From assembly GCA_034002905.1 (NCBI GenBank), contig JAVEZQ010000019.1, forward strand, positions 1-24,827: a DNA stretch of 24,827 nucleotides, read 5' to 3'. Every line of letters begins with the position of its first letter. The first letter of the stretch is position 1. The DNA is from UBA8914 sp034002905 (GTDB lineage Bacteria; Pseudomonadota; Alphaproteobacteria; UBA9219). This document shows positions 1 to 7,415 of this stretch, in pieces. Both the position numbers and the translations under genes were made by a program. The notes beneath the pieces were generated by a model. The model saw only the letters and a program-made list of their open reading frames with translations. It was not told the DNA's origin and ran no database searches.

Positions 1-165
1 TAGCCCCATCGGCAGTATTAGTTGAGCTACCCCGCATGACTCAAATAGACGGATAGAAACCCTTTTTATTCTTGCGAATTGCTGGATAGCAATCCAAAGG
101 GCCATACCCGTGTTTCAGTAAAACACTCTCTCTATGATTATGTGGAATATTTGTAGTGATTTCAG

Positions 166-203
166 AAAGCCATAGACCCTAACATATTGTATGGAATGGC
201 TTT
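166..203. other. Stem-loop next to the tRNA scar
   Basis: AAAGCCAT (166-173) is perfectly complementary to ATGGCTTT (196-203), with a 22-nt loop and a T run to 204. It lies just left of the tRNA-like fragment, on the inferred element side of the crossover. It could be a terminator or a recombinase arm site; the sequence does not decide. In the rest of positions 1-165 I see only two small hairpins (about 80-93 and 110-126) and no convincing gene. Confidence 0.35.
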
Positions 204-208
204 TAAAC

Positions 209-255
209 CCTTCACACGGTAGGGGTCACAGGTTCAATCCCTGTCGCCCCCACCA
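209..255 (+). pseudogene. 3' half of a tRNA-Val(CAC)-like gene (attachment-site scar)
   Basis: The segment reads as the anticodon loop TTCACAC, the 3' anticodon strand GGTAG, variable loop, a perfect T arm (ACAGG / TTCAATC / CCTGT) and the acceptor strand CGCCCCC followed by ACCA. The 5' side is missing: the bases before the loop cannot pair with GGTAG beyond the first two positions, and no D arm is found upstream. Homology therefore stops at the anticodon stem, where tyrosine-recombinase elements often cross over in tRNA genes. I infer that this is the distal att copy, with the element to the left and the old chromosome to the right. The Val identity is by resemblance only. Confidence 0.6.
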
Positions 256-287
256 CGTTTTTCAATAACTTAGCGTGGTGGGCCCAC

Positions 288-312
288 AAAAACGGTGTTA
301 CAGCTGTAACAC
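288..312 (-). terminator. Palindromic hairpin with T run, candidate terminator of the ydbH operon
   Basis: GTGTTACAGCTGTAACAC (295-312) is a perfect 18-bp palindrome. On the minus strand it forms a 7-bp stem with an AGCT loop, followed by CG and five T. It lies about 210 nt past the ydbL stop. The stem is not GC rich, so an operator role is also possible. The interval 256-521 otherwise holds a 9-bp inverted repeat that uses the tRNA-fragment end (249-257 with 274-282) and, on the minus strand, a start-less open stretch that looks like decayed coding sequence. Confidence 0.45.
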
Positions 313-521
313 TGGCTTATTTTTCCTGAGATTTAAAGCTGTTACGGCCCGGTGTAGATAATCCGGTAAGTGTTTGCCGCAAACGTTTTCAACCGTCTTG
401 TCACTATACCCAAAACCTGCCCCCTCTATGCGGAAACAACTTAAGAGCAGATCACATATTCCATCATAGCTTTCTTTGCCGCAGGATAAATCCGTACAGC
501 TTTAGAGAAAGAGAACAGCTG

Positions 522-848
522 TTACTTCTTCTTCCACGAACCGTCGACAGCTTGATACAAACTTCCTGCAGGAAGCTTGCTAATGATCTCTTGCGCTGCC
601 AGCTTGGCAACGACATCGATGGGCTGGCCGTTTTCTTTCGATATCCGCTGATATTCGACCGTGCGCTTCGCGTTAACATCATCGACCAGAACTTTCACGT
701 CTGGTGAAGGCTTAAGCACCTCTGCGTAACCATCAAGCTTTTCGCCGACTACGCCCGAATTACGCGCCTGTTTGAGGTCAAGAGCATATGCCGGAGCGGC
801 AATCATGATGCCTAACAAAGCAAGCATGGTGAGTTGTTTGAGTTTCAT
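522..848 (-). CDS. ydbL: YdbL family protein (DUF1318), periplasmic partner of YdbH-YnbE
   Basis: This 108-aa protein has a clear Sec signal peptide (about residues 1-22, ending near APAYA). The mature domain has the YdbL features: an N-terminal segment around KQARNSGVVGEKLDGY, a middle VNAKRTVEYQRIS and a Lys-rich end. The family is known to work with YdbH and YnbE in carrying phospholipid between inner and outer membrane, YdbL probably as a periplasmic chaperone-like factor. I chose the ATG at 848 because GGTGGAGG lies just before it; the upstream in-frame GTG is inside that Shine-Dalgarno sequence. It is the last recognisable gene of the operon, 12 bp after ynbE. Confidence 0.85.
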   Translation of the reverse strand: MKLKQLTMLALLGIMIAAPAYALDLKQARNSGVVGEKLDGYAEVLKPSPDVKVLVDDVNAKRTVEYQRISKENGQPIDVVAKLAAQEIISKLPAGSLYQAVDGSWKKK

Positions 849-860
849 TTGGACCTCCAC

Positions 861-1046
861 CTAAAAAACATCTGGATTGTGAGCGATGGCCTGTTGAACA
901 TCGCGCTGGATTTCTACTTTGACACGTTGTTCAATATTGACGTTCAAATTGATTTCAATTGGCTTGTCGGGAGCCTGCAACTGCACGGTCGGCGTACATC
1001 CTGCAGCGAGGATTAAAACAGGAAGTATGAATTCAGTTGATTTCAT
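861..1046 (-). CDS. ynbE: YnbE family outer-membrane lipoprotein
   Basis: This is a 61-aa small lipoprotein. A short hydrophobic signal (residues about 5-15) ends in LAAGC, giving a lipidated Cys17; the lipobox is slightly atypical because Ala rather than Leu sits at -3. The mature part follows the YnbE pattern: a short linker, then a beta-prone IEINLNVNIEQRVKVEIQRDV, the segment thought in E. coli to stack onto the C-terminal edge of YdbH and complete the lipid bridge at the outer membrane. Its start overlaps the ydbH end by 14 nt, so the two are translationally coupled. Confidence 0.85.
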   Translation of the reverse strand: MKSTEFILPVLILAAGCTPTVQLQAPDKPIEINLNVNIEQRVKVEIQRDVQQAIAHNPDVF

Positions 1047-2421
1047 GTTTGCCTCGCTCCATCAATTTTATGGGGTCGTATAGCCACAATAGGTTCTGTT
1101 CAATAAAAGCTAGCAGATCACCTTTCAGATGAACATTGATTTTTACGGGTCTTCCACCTTGCACATTCGGATTCTTGCCTTCCACAATCAGGATAACAGA
1201 TAGTTTCTTGTCTTGCGTATTTTCAATCTTGGCCAAAAGATTTGAGTAATAAAAATCCCCCAAAACTTCACGTACAAATGCAACTTGAGGATTATCCCCG
1301 GGAATAGATTCTGGCGGCATCTTAATCGTACCCGGTTCATTGCTTTGCAAGGCGACATCTTGTACCGAAAGTGCTCCTTTTTCGGAGAGGGAAATCGGCA
1401 AGGTGCCAGAAACCGTGCCCGTTGCGACAGCATCCTGTCCTGTAAGGTATTGCAACAACGCTGCGATAGAGGCCTTTTGCAAGTTAAGGTCAACGTGAAG
1501 GGGCTTCCCGCCTCCTAAGGGTATGTTGATTTCCTTTGCCATTAACGACCCTTGCATCCACGGCATTGACGTTTCAAGGATTGTCAGTTTCGAATTGGTT
1601 GGCGAGACCAGATCGGAGGTCATCGCAAAAGACAGGTGATAGGCTTTCTCTTTACTTGCGAAAGATCCACGGGACTCAATCCGGTCGGCATAGGCCATAA
1701 CTGTACCCGTCCCATCAAGAAGCGGTAGGTTATCCTTGATCCCCGTCAGCTTGACCGATGGAAGGGTCCAGTTCCCCTCCCATCGGCTTGTCTGGGGGTT
1801 AGCCTTCGCTTCAAGAGAGGCAGCACCGGTGATGCCGGAAACAGAACCGGATTTAAAGCTTATGCCTTCCGATTTCACCGAAAGGACTGCTTGAGTGCCG
1901 TTGGACCATGAAAGGGAGAAAAGGGCTTTCATATGCAAGTTATCAGAGTCTGCCTGAAAGCGCCCTCCCTCAACTCGAAAAGCCTGAACAGGCAGTGCCT
2001 GTAGGGCATTTGCAGAAACAGGAAGCAAAAATGGTCTGTCAGATGAACTTGATGCCTGCCATCCTTCAATTCCCCCAATCTTCCATATCCCATTATCCTG
2101 CCGAATCTTCAAATCAAGGCCTTCGAGTTCAAGTGACTTCAGCTTCCCAGTCATGAGTGCAGGTAAGGAGTAGTAAAGCCGCGCCTTGGAAAGGCTTAAA
2201 GGGTTATCAGGACCGAGTTTTATATTCTCGATCAAGGCACTTTTGAACCCGATGTCATTGATCGTAAAGGAAGCCTCTTGAAGACCATGAGATGCAAGAA
2301 CAGACTTAATCTTGTTTTGAATAACAGGGCGCCATGGTACCGCAAAATAGCCAAGAATGGCTATCGCCAAAATGATGACGAGATAAAAACGCCAACTAAA
2401 TCGTTTTAGTTTTTGAATCAT
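1033..2421 (-). CDS. ydbH: YdbH-like intermembrane phospholipid transport protein (short form)
   Basis: A 462-aa protein anchored by one N-terminal membrane helix (residues about 12-30). An AsmA/chorein-like beta-rich periplasmic body follows: the region around LMTGKLKSLELEGLDLKIR is the usual beta-strand repeat, and the C-terminal part (YYSNLLAKIENTQDKKLSVIL, then KNPNVQGGRPVKINVHLKG) matches the conserved YdbH C-terminal domain. Family members form a hydrophobic groove that carries phospholipid across the periplasm with YnbE and YdbL, redundantly with TamB and YhdP in E. coli. E. coli YdbH is close to 880 aa, so this copy is about half length and probably lacks part of the middle. GGGGAG precedes the ATG. 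The ynbE and ydbL neighbours make the assignment firm. Confidence 0.8.
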   Translation of the reverse strand: MIQKLKRFSWRFYLVIILAIAILGYFAVPWRPVIQNKIKSVLASHGLQEASFTINDIGFKSALIENIKLGPDNPLSLSKARLYYSLPALMTGKLKSLELEGLDLKIRQDNGIWKIGGIEGWQASSSSDRPFLLPVSANALQALPVQAFRVEGGRFQADSDNLHMKALFSLSWSNGTQAVLSVKSEGISFKSGSVSGITGAASLEAKANPQTSRWEGNWTLPSVKLTGIKDNLPLLDGTGTVMAYADRIESRGSFASKEKAYHLSFAMTSDLVSPTNSKLTILETSMPWMQGSLMAKEINIPLGGGKPLHVDLNLQKASIAALLQYLTGQDAVATGTVSGTLPISLSEKGALSVQDVALQSNEPGTIKMPPESIPGDNPQVAFVREVLGDFYYSNLLAKIENTQDKKLSVILIVEGKNPNVQGGRPVKINVHLKGDLLAFIEQNLLWLYDPIKLMERGKHEIN

Positions 2422-2915
2422 ACTCCCCGCCTTTATCGGGTTTTATAAAGTAAAATAATGGCTATTCTTTGACTGGATTTCAACAGTGTTGGTGAACTGC
2501 CACATACCTAACTTTGGCATCAAATATCGTTACAATCAGTAACCAATATTGTTTGTTGAAAGCGCCGCGCCTATGAGTTCTGGCTATCAATGGTCAGTAT
2601 TTCTATCGCCTCATGCGGCTTGAGACACGATGCATCAAGACTGTAAAAATACTCAGTAATCTCTAATCGTTGCTTCTTCGTTTTTCGATTACCATTCCTG
2701 CAGTATACATATTAATGCAACGAAACCGATACGTCCTAATCCACCTCTTTCTTTTGAATCAGGACCCTAATCATGTTGCGGATGTTACATACTTTTCTTC
2801 ATTTGCGCCTTGCTGAAAGACAGAGGCTTGACTAGTATCCGATTCCAATCGCATGAGTGCAGCTTGTTTTCTATAGAGCAAGAATTTCACGAAAGCATTT
2901 CAACAGGAGCCATAG
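2422..2915. other. 494-bp divergent intergenic region
   Basis: The region lies between ydbH (minus) and the 573-aa protein gene (plus). It contains an imperfect dyad at 2523-2550 (AATAT-n-GTTAC / GTAAC-nn-ATATT, centre AATCA) that could be an operator, and a sigma70-like promoter near its right end. Only very short open frames without ribosome-binding sites occur; I see no gene or structured RNA. Confidence 0.4.
2810..2838 (+). promoter_or_regulatory. Candidate sigma70 promoter for the 573-aa protein gene
   Basis: TTGCTG (2810-2815) and TAGTAT (2833-2838) are 17 bp apart. A strong AGGAG at 2905-2909 lies 6 nt before the ATG at 2916. This is a consensus match only. Confidence 0.4.
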
Positions 2916-4637
2916 ATGCCTTCCCGTGCTAACCGTATTCTTTCCATCTTACCTCATCTGTTTCATGAGTCTGCAAACAAGATCACGCAAGACAAACGTG
3001 TACGTAAAGCTTTGCGCGCCACAGGTGTCCTGACGGTTGGAAGCGCTCTGATGGCCGGTTCACTGTTCGGGGCAGACCGCCTTTATCATGCAGAGTGGGG
3101 GTATCCGAACGCTCCGGAGAATACATCCGGTTTTACATTTTGGTACCGGCTGGCTGATGAATCCGAAGCGACGGCGCTGGGCGGCGTGGCGGCTGATTAC
3201 TACGCCTATGATTTCTGGGGAAGCGATGAAAAGCGTTTCTATGCCGCCGTTTCAGCTGATTTTTCGGATGGTACATCGTCTAGATCCCCAGAGCTTCCGG
3301 TTCTTATGCTTGATGGTAATCTACTTTTGACGATTCCAAGCGGATCGACGACAATTACATTGCCGTCTGGTCAGCGTCTCGATGCCATGATGGACACAAA
3401 CTTCACCTATGTGAACGGTTTGGTGACAACGCCACCGACTGGCTATCAAACGTATGACAACGGCACAAACCGCTACTATGGCAATCATCTTGAACAGCTG
3501 TTTATCAATAATTTTCGTACAAAATTGTTAATTTATCCTACTGATGATTTTACCGGAGAGACAGTCGGGAAGCCTACAAGCCTGTATTACGGCGACCAGG
3601 TTTATATTACAGGCTATGCGCGCCATCTTTCGGCAACCCAAGCAACCGCTCCTGATTCTTTAGGGGTTCAGAAACCTATTTATGCGGTTGTGATTGTCGA
3701 AAAGCCTGATCTGAAAAACATCTGTCGCGTAAATTATACTGCAATAACGGCAAGTGATTATCAGCTTCAACGCATTTCGCCCAGAGCTACCGATTATACA
3801 ACTGTCATGGATGCTACGGATCTTGAGATGACAAAGCACAACCTCTATCTCGACCCCAACGGCGATCAATGGTATGGCAGTGTCAATGCGGCCGGAAGAA
3901 AAATGCGTATCCGTAAATGGACTGCAGCCAATGTCGAGCAACCGTCTGTTGACATTGACTTTGACAAACTGGTTGTTTCCGGAAAATCCCTAACGGCCAT
4001 TCCTGCAACACAAAAGATTTTCAAGTATGTTCGACAGATTGACGGAACACACTTCATGCTGGCAACGGTTGATGGCGGCGCAATCGTAACATACGAACTT
4101 GATACAACAGGCAACTTGATTCTAACCACTGACGGTTTGTCTGTTAAAAAGATCGTTCAAGGCCCCTTTGCCGAGGGTGCAGCCCAGCTTGTCGACGCAG
4201 TACCCTCTACAGGATCTACTGGGTTCAACGTAGTTTGGTCCTATCCTAGTGGCACATCGACAGTTCCAGCGGGAACATATTCAATATGGAAGGCAAATCA
4301 ATACACAAGATATTCGAGCTATTTCCGGATTTACCCAGATGATTACGCCGTTGCACAGCTGTATAACCCGCAAAATGAAGGGCCTTATTATTCCAAGATG
4401 CGCATCTGGCCAGTTGCAAAGAAGCGAGAATATTACGCATGGGGAGCTAAACCCAAACCTCAGTCAGCCAATAACAACAAGAAGATGTTCATCGCGGCCT
4501 CGGCTACGCCACACCAGCGTATTGTACCCCTGTCTCAAGCATGGAACTTTGGCGAGGTATTGGTTGCCGGAGTGCAGGCAGAACGACCAGATAGACGGAC
4601 TCCATTCCAATCGGTTCTTGCTCAACCAAATAATTAG
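2916..4637 (+). CDS. Unrecognised exported or surface protein, 573 aa
   Basis: I do not recognise the family. A basic N-terminal segment (residues 1-33, many Lys and Arg) precedes a hydrophobic stretch (about 34-51), which fits an unusually long signal peptide or a membrane anchor. The remainder is rich in Tyr, Thr, Ser, Gly and Asp, with repeated beta-prone stretches and no cysteine pattern or recognisable catalytic motif, as in secreted beta-structured surface proteins. The C-terminus is more basic (KKREYYAWGAKPKPQ, then NNNKK). The start is well supported by AGGAG 6 nt upstream. It is followed by 246 bp with a long hairpin, so it is probably transcribed alone. A role in the cell envelope is only an inference from export. 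Confidence 0.75.
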   Translation: MPSRANRILSILPHLFHESANKITQDKRVRKALRATGVLTVGSALMAGSLFGADRLYHAEWGYPNAPENTSGFTFWYRLADESEATALGGVAADYYAYDFWGSDEKRFYAAVSADFSDGTSSRSPELPVLMLDGNLLLTIPSGSTTITLPSGQRLDAMMDTNFTYVNGLVTTPPTGYQTYDNGTNRYYGNHLEQLFINNFRTKLLIYPTDDFTGETVGKPTSLYYGDQVYITGYARHLSATQATAPDSLGVQKPIYAVVIVEKPDLKNICRVNYTAITASDYQLQRISPRATDYTTVMDATDLEMTKHNLYLDPNGDQWYGSVNAAGRKMRIRKWTAANVEQPSVDIDFDKLVVSGKSLTAIPATQKIFKYVRQIDGTHFMLATVDGGAIVTYELDTTGNLILTTDGLSVKKIVQGPFAEGAAQLVDAVPSTGSTGFNVVWSYPSGTSTVPAGTYSIWKANQYTRYSSYFRIYPDDYAVAQLYNPQNEGPYYSKMRIWPVAKKREYYAWGAKPKPQSANNNKKMFIAASATPHQRIVPLSQAWNFGEVLVAGVQAERPDRRTPFQSVLAQPNN

Positions 4638-4677
4638 AGCAACTCAGTCGTTACGCAAGCTGTAATAGGTTCTAAGT

Positions 4678-4728
4678 CGAGTAGACACTCACCGTCAGTA
4701 TCACTGCGGCACGTGGAGTATCTACTCG
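4678..4728. repeat. Long imperfect hairpin after the 573-aa protein gene
   Basis: CGAGTAGA (4678-4685) pairs with TCTACTCG (4721-4728). Inside this, ACTC pairs with GAGT, CCG with CGG and CAGT with ACTG around a 3-nt ATC loop, with bulges between. That is about 19 base pairs in 51 nt, starting 41 nt past the stop codon. There is no following T run, so it is not a typical intrinsic terminator. It could protect the mRNA 3' end. Confidence 0.5.
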
Positions 4729-4810
4729 CTTTGACAAGGGCGTGTCTTTCACACAACACAGAACAAACAATGGTTAATCCTTTGAAAATAAATTATATAT
4801 TGTTAAATCT

Positions 4811-4840
4811 TTGTTAGTCATATACACTTAAACTTAATAT
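4811..4840 (+). promoter_or_regulatory. Candidate sigma70 promoter for the HD-GYP gene
   Basis: TTGTTA (4811-4816) and TAATAT (4835-4840) are 18 bp apart in a very AT-rich stretch, 44 bp before the chosen ATG. Confidence 0.35.
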
Positions 4841-4883
4841 TTCGACGGGTGTTTTGCTTCACATGAATTACAGGATCGTGATA

Positions 4884-5786
4884 ATGAGCAAATTATCCAT
4901 ATACATATCAGATTGTTACGGTCAGCCTCTCCAACAGAAACCGTTGGTACGCCTAAGTGGCATCGTTACAACAGGTCAAATACTCCGCGCTATAGATGCC
5001 GCCGAAGAGATAGGACTTGACCCCAATCAAATTATAGGTTTCGACGAAAAGCTCTCTGAAATTTGCAGAACTCTTGAGCACGAAATGGATGTGACCAAGT
5101 TGGTACACAATAACTTGTCGGTCCTTTCCCGCCCAACCTTTAAACGAATAGGTACGACATTAAACCGAAATCACTCTAAAACCATCTTGACGTCCTATTT
5201 TCATGATCGGGGCAAACTGGCCCTCAATCAAAAAATCCTGCACAGTACGCGGAAATTGGCCCCAAGCGACGTTACACATATTCAACAGCACACAGTTTTG
5301 GGGTATGAACTTTTGCGAAGAAAAAGCGTCGTCTTCTATAACAAAACCCTCGACAAAATTAACCAGATAAATAATTGGAGCTATCCTCTATTAGATCCAA
5401 AGGATCACAATGCCGTCTTGGAAATTGCGAAAGCCGCAAAACACCACCACGAACGTTTAGACGGCACAGGATACCCTGACAAACTCGTCGGACAAGAGAT
5501 ACCGCAGGCATCCCTTATGATCGCTGTCGCAGATGATTATGACGCCCAGATCAAGCAAAGGTGTTATAAAAAAGCGCGGCCAAAAGATGAAGTCCTACGA
5601 GAGATAGCACAAAGAGCTGCCTCCCATTTTGACCCCACCATTGTTTTAGCACACCTACACTACAACGCATCTGGCGATCAGCTCAGACAGCTTCTGGCCC
5701 CAACCATCGAACAGAAGCGGATACATGTGGTTTCCAGAAATCACGAAATATTCCAACAACATCCGCTATATGCGGCGACGCCTTAA
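4884..5786 (+). CDS. HD-GYP domain protein, putative cyclic-di-GMP phosphodiesterase
   Basis: A 300-aa soluble protein with a complete-looking HD-GYP domain in its second half. The motifs are FHDRGKL with the HD pair at 107-108, the QHTVLG His at 136, HHERLDGTGYP at 188-198, ADDYDA at 216-221 and HFDP at 248-251. HD-GYP enzymes hydrolyse cyclic-di-GMP with a bi- or trinuclear metal centre. The first 90 residues match no receiver or sensor domain I recognise. Residue 109 of the HD motif is Arg (HDRGK), where the family usually has Ile or another hydrophobic residue (HDIGK); activity cannot be assumed. I chose ATG 4884 because AGGA lies 8 nt upstream; ATG 4863 and TTG 4854 are in-frame alternatives. 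A link to the exopolysaccharide genes is inference. Confidence 0.85.
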   Translation: MSKLSIYISDCYGQPLQQKPLVRLSGIVTTGQILRAIDAAEEIGLDPNQIIGFDEKLSEICRTLEHEMDVTKLVHNNLSVLSRPTFKRIGTTLNRNHSKTILTSYFHDRGKLALNQKILHSTRKLAPSDVTHIQQHTVLGYELLRRKSVVFYNKTLDKINQINNWSYPLLDPKDHNAVLEIAKAAKHHHERLDGTGYPDKLVGQEIPQASLMIAVADDYDAQIKQRCYKKARPKDEVLREIAQRAASHFDPTIVLAHLHYNASGDQLRQLLAPTIEQKRIHVVSRNHEIFQQHPLYAATP

Positions 5787-5827
5787 GCTCCCCTTCTCCA
5801 CGCAGTGACACAATACCTGCTCTTTCA

Positions 5828-5851
5828 AAAGCCCGATATTAGGTGGGCTTT
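5828..5851. terminator. Candidate (bidirectional) terminator after the HD-GYP gene
   Basis: AAAGCCC (5828-5834) pairs with GGGCTTT (5845-5851) around a 10-nt loop, 42 nt past the HD-GYP stop. The A-flank/T-flank arrangement fits a weak intrinsic terminator, but the T tract is only three bases before ACC. Confidence 0.4.
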
Positions 5852-5960
5852 ACCTGCATTTTAACCAAGAATACTTCTGCGTTGTGTATTGCTGAAAGTA
5901 TTATTGCATACTAAAAACTAAGTAATAAACACATTTATTTAATGCAGGTGATTTCAAAGA

Positions 5961-7415
5961 ATGAAAAAAAGCTCATTCATTAGAAATATCTCATTTTGCT
6001 TCGCCCTTGCGTCGCGCCTGATCTTTTCCCCAAACGACTGCGATGCAACTTCTATCATTGACGAAACAGCGCCAAACTCATCGTTACAAGATTCTCGTAA
6101 CAAAGCCTACTTCATGAAAAGCGTAACGTCCCCAACACCCTTTCCTGCCGAACGTACGATCGACAAGCCATCACGCAATAAGGATCTGGAAAAGTTGATC
6201 GGCATAATGAAAAAGCAAACATACTGGGGATATAATGCCAACGCCAACACATATTATAGAAAAAGTCCTGAAAGCAAAAATGGCTGGTGTGCGCGTTATC
6301 TTAGGCTCGCGCTTAAAAAAATCGGCATTATAGTTCCTGCAGTGCCAGCTAAGGACTATAGCAAGACGCTGCCTAACGCTGGATTTGAAGAGGTTTCACT
6401 CAAAAACTACACTCCAGAACCCGGTCACATTTTCGTTATCGACTCCGTAAACCAAAAATACCCATATGGACATGTTTCGCTAGGAACCTATAACAGCGGT
6501 TTCATTAGTGACTTCATGGAGAAAAGAACATGGGGCAATAAACAGGCAAAAAAAGCACTGGCAAGTGCATGGCCCTACGCCTTCTCGCCAGATCTTTCAA
6601 AAATACGCGTGTTTCGCCACCCAAAATTGACGCCTTATAAGAGGAATGACAGGCTCCGCTGGAAATTTACTGATACATCCTATCTCACAGCAAGCTTCAC
6701 GGCCAACAACGCAAACATATGGAACAACCATACAAGCATGGCAAGCCAATACACGGCTTTTGTGAATAACAAAATATATCGGTATCTGACAGAGAGAGAA
6801 GCGGTTTTTAACGACCTCAAGACGCTCATCGCATCCGCAACACCGGAAATAGAGCTGCCGCCTGTATCGAAGCCTCTATCGGTAGCCTACACTAGCAACG
6901 TAGCGGTTGGTGTATCCAACAGCCCAATAGCACATCCAAATCATCGTATTTTTGTACCAACGCTGCCATGCCGAAAAAGGAAAGTTAGCAAGGGCCCCGA
7001 AGAGCTCACCAAGTTGAATGAGCAATGGCACAACGCACGCAAAGAAGTTCTCAAGCGCAACGCATCAATCAAAAACGGACAACTTGACCAAATTGCCCAT
7101 GCGAATCTGCGACGTAATGTACTGAACATGTATGTCTGCATCCCCGCAGTATCGAAGCACGATCCAGTTACTGCCTTCAAAGCAGCACGTTATGTCTTCA
7201 ACAAACTCGATTTATTAGAAGTCGGCCAAGCAACAAAATTTAAGGCAAAAATCCTGAAAGATATGGCGGAGCAGATTTGCCTTCTCGGGAAACAAGATAA
7301 ACTCCTTGCGGAGCAAGCCGCCAAATTCGTATTCAAAAACGCTGGGATAGGCGAGTTACGAGAGCAAATGCGTAAACAGATTACGCCGTCTCTTCAATCT
7401 CGATCCAGCGTGTGA
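5961..7415 (+). CDS. Secreted CHAP/NlpC-like cysteine peptidase-fold protein
   Basis: A 484-aa protein with an N-terminal signal peptide (about residues 1-29). Residues about 85-190 resemble a CHAP amidase/peptidase: NGWCARYLRLAL carries the presumed nucleophile Cys110 at the start of a helix, and PEPGHIFVID then YGHVSLG carries the presumed His171. CHAP domains usually cut peptidoglycan peptides or the amide link. The rest (200-484) is unrecognised, with a Lys-rich helical C-terminal region. AGGTGA lies 9 nt before the ATG. The last 35 bp overlap the end of uup on the other strand, so the genes are tightly convergent. Substrate and third catalytic residue are not evident. The fold is a moderate call; export is more certain. 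Confidence 0.7.
   Translation: MKKSSFIRNISFCFALASRLIFSPNDCDATSIIDETAPNSSLQDSRNKAYFMKSVTSPTPFPAERTIDKPSRNKDLEKLIGIMKKQTYWGYNANANTYYRKSPESKNGWCARYLRLALKKIGIIVPAVPAKDYSKTLPNAGFEEVSLKNYTPEPGHIFVIDSVNQKYPYGHVSLGTYNSGFISDFMEKRTWGNKQAKKALASAWPYAFSPDLSKIRVFRHPKLTPYKRNDRLRWKFTDTSYLTASFTANNANIWNNHTSMASQYTAFVNNKIYRYLTEREAVFNDLKTLIASATPEIELPPVSKPLSVAYTSNVAVGVSNSPIAHPNHRIFVPTLPCRKRKVSKGPEELTKLNEQWHNARKEVLKRNASIKNGQLDQIAHANLRRNVLNMYVCIPAVSKHDPVTAFKAARYVFNKLDLLEVGQATKFKAKILKDMAEQICLLGKQDKLLAEQAAKFVFKNAGIGELREQMRKQITPSLQSRSSV

Noticed and set aside
3..56. Possible C-terminal end of a gene (frame 3, ends ELPRMTQIDG then TAG)
   Set aside because: Only 17 codons are visible at the window edge, so coding cannot be judged; it could be the tail of an element gene.
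206..255. Half of a split or intron-containing tRNA, or a tmRNA acceptor piece
   Set aside because: No D arm or 5' acceptor strand matching CGCCCCC was found upstream in the 208 bases available, and the anticodon loop TTCACAC fits an ordinary tRNA-Val better than a tmRNA.
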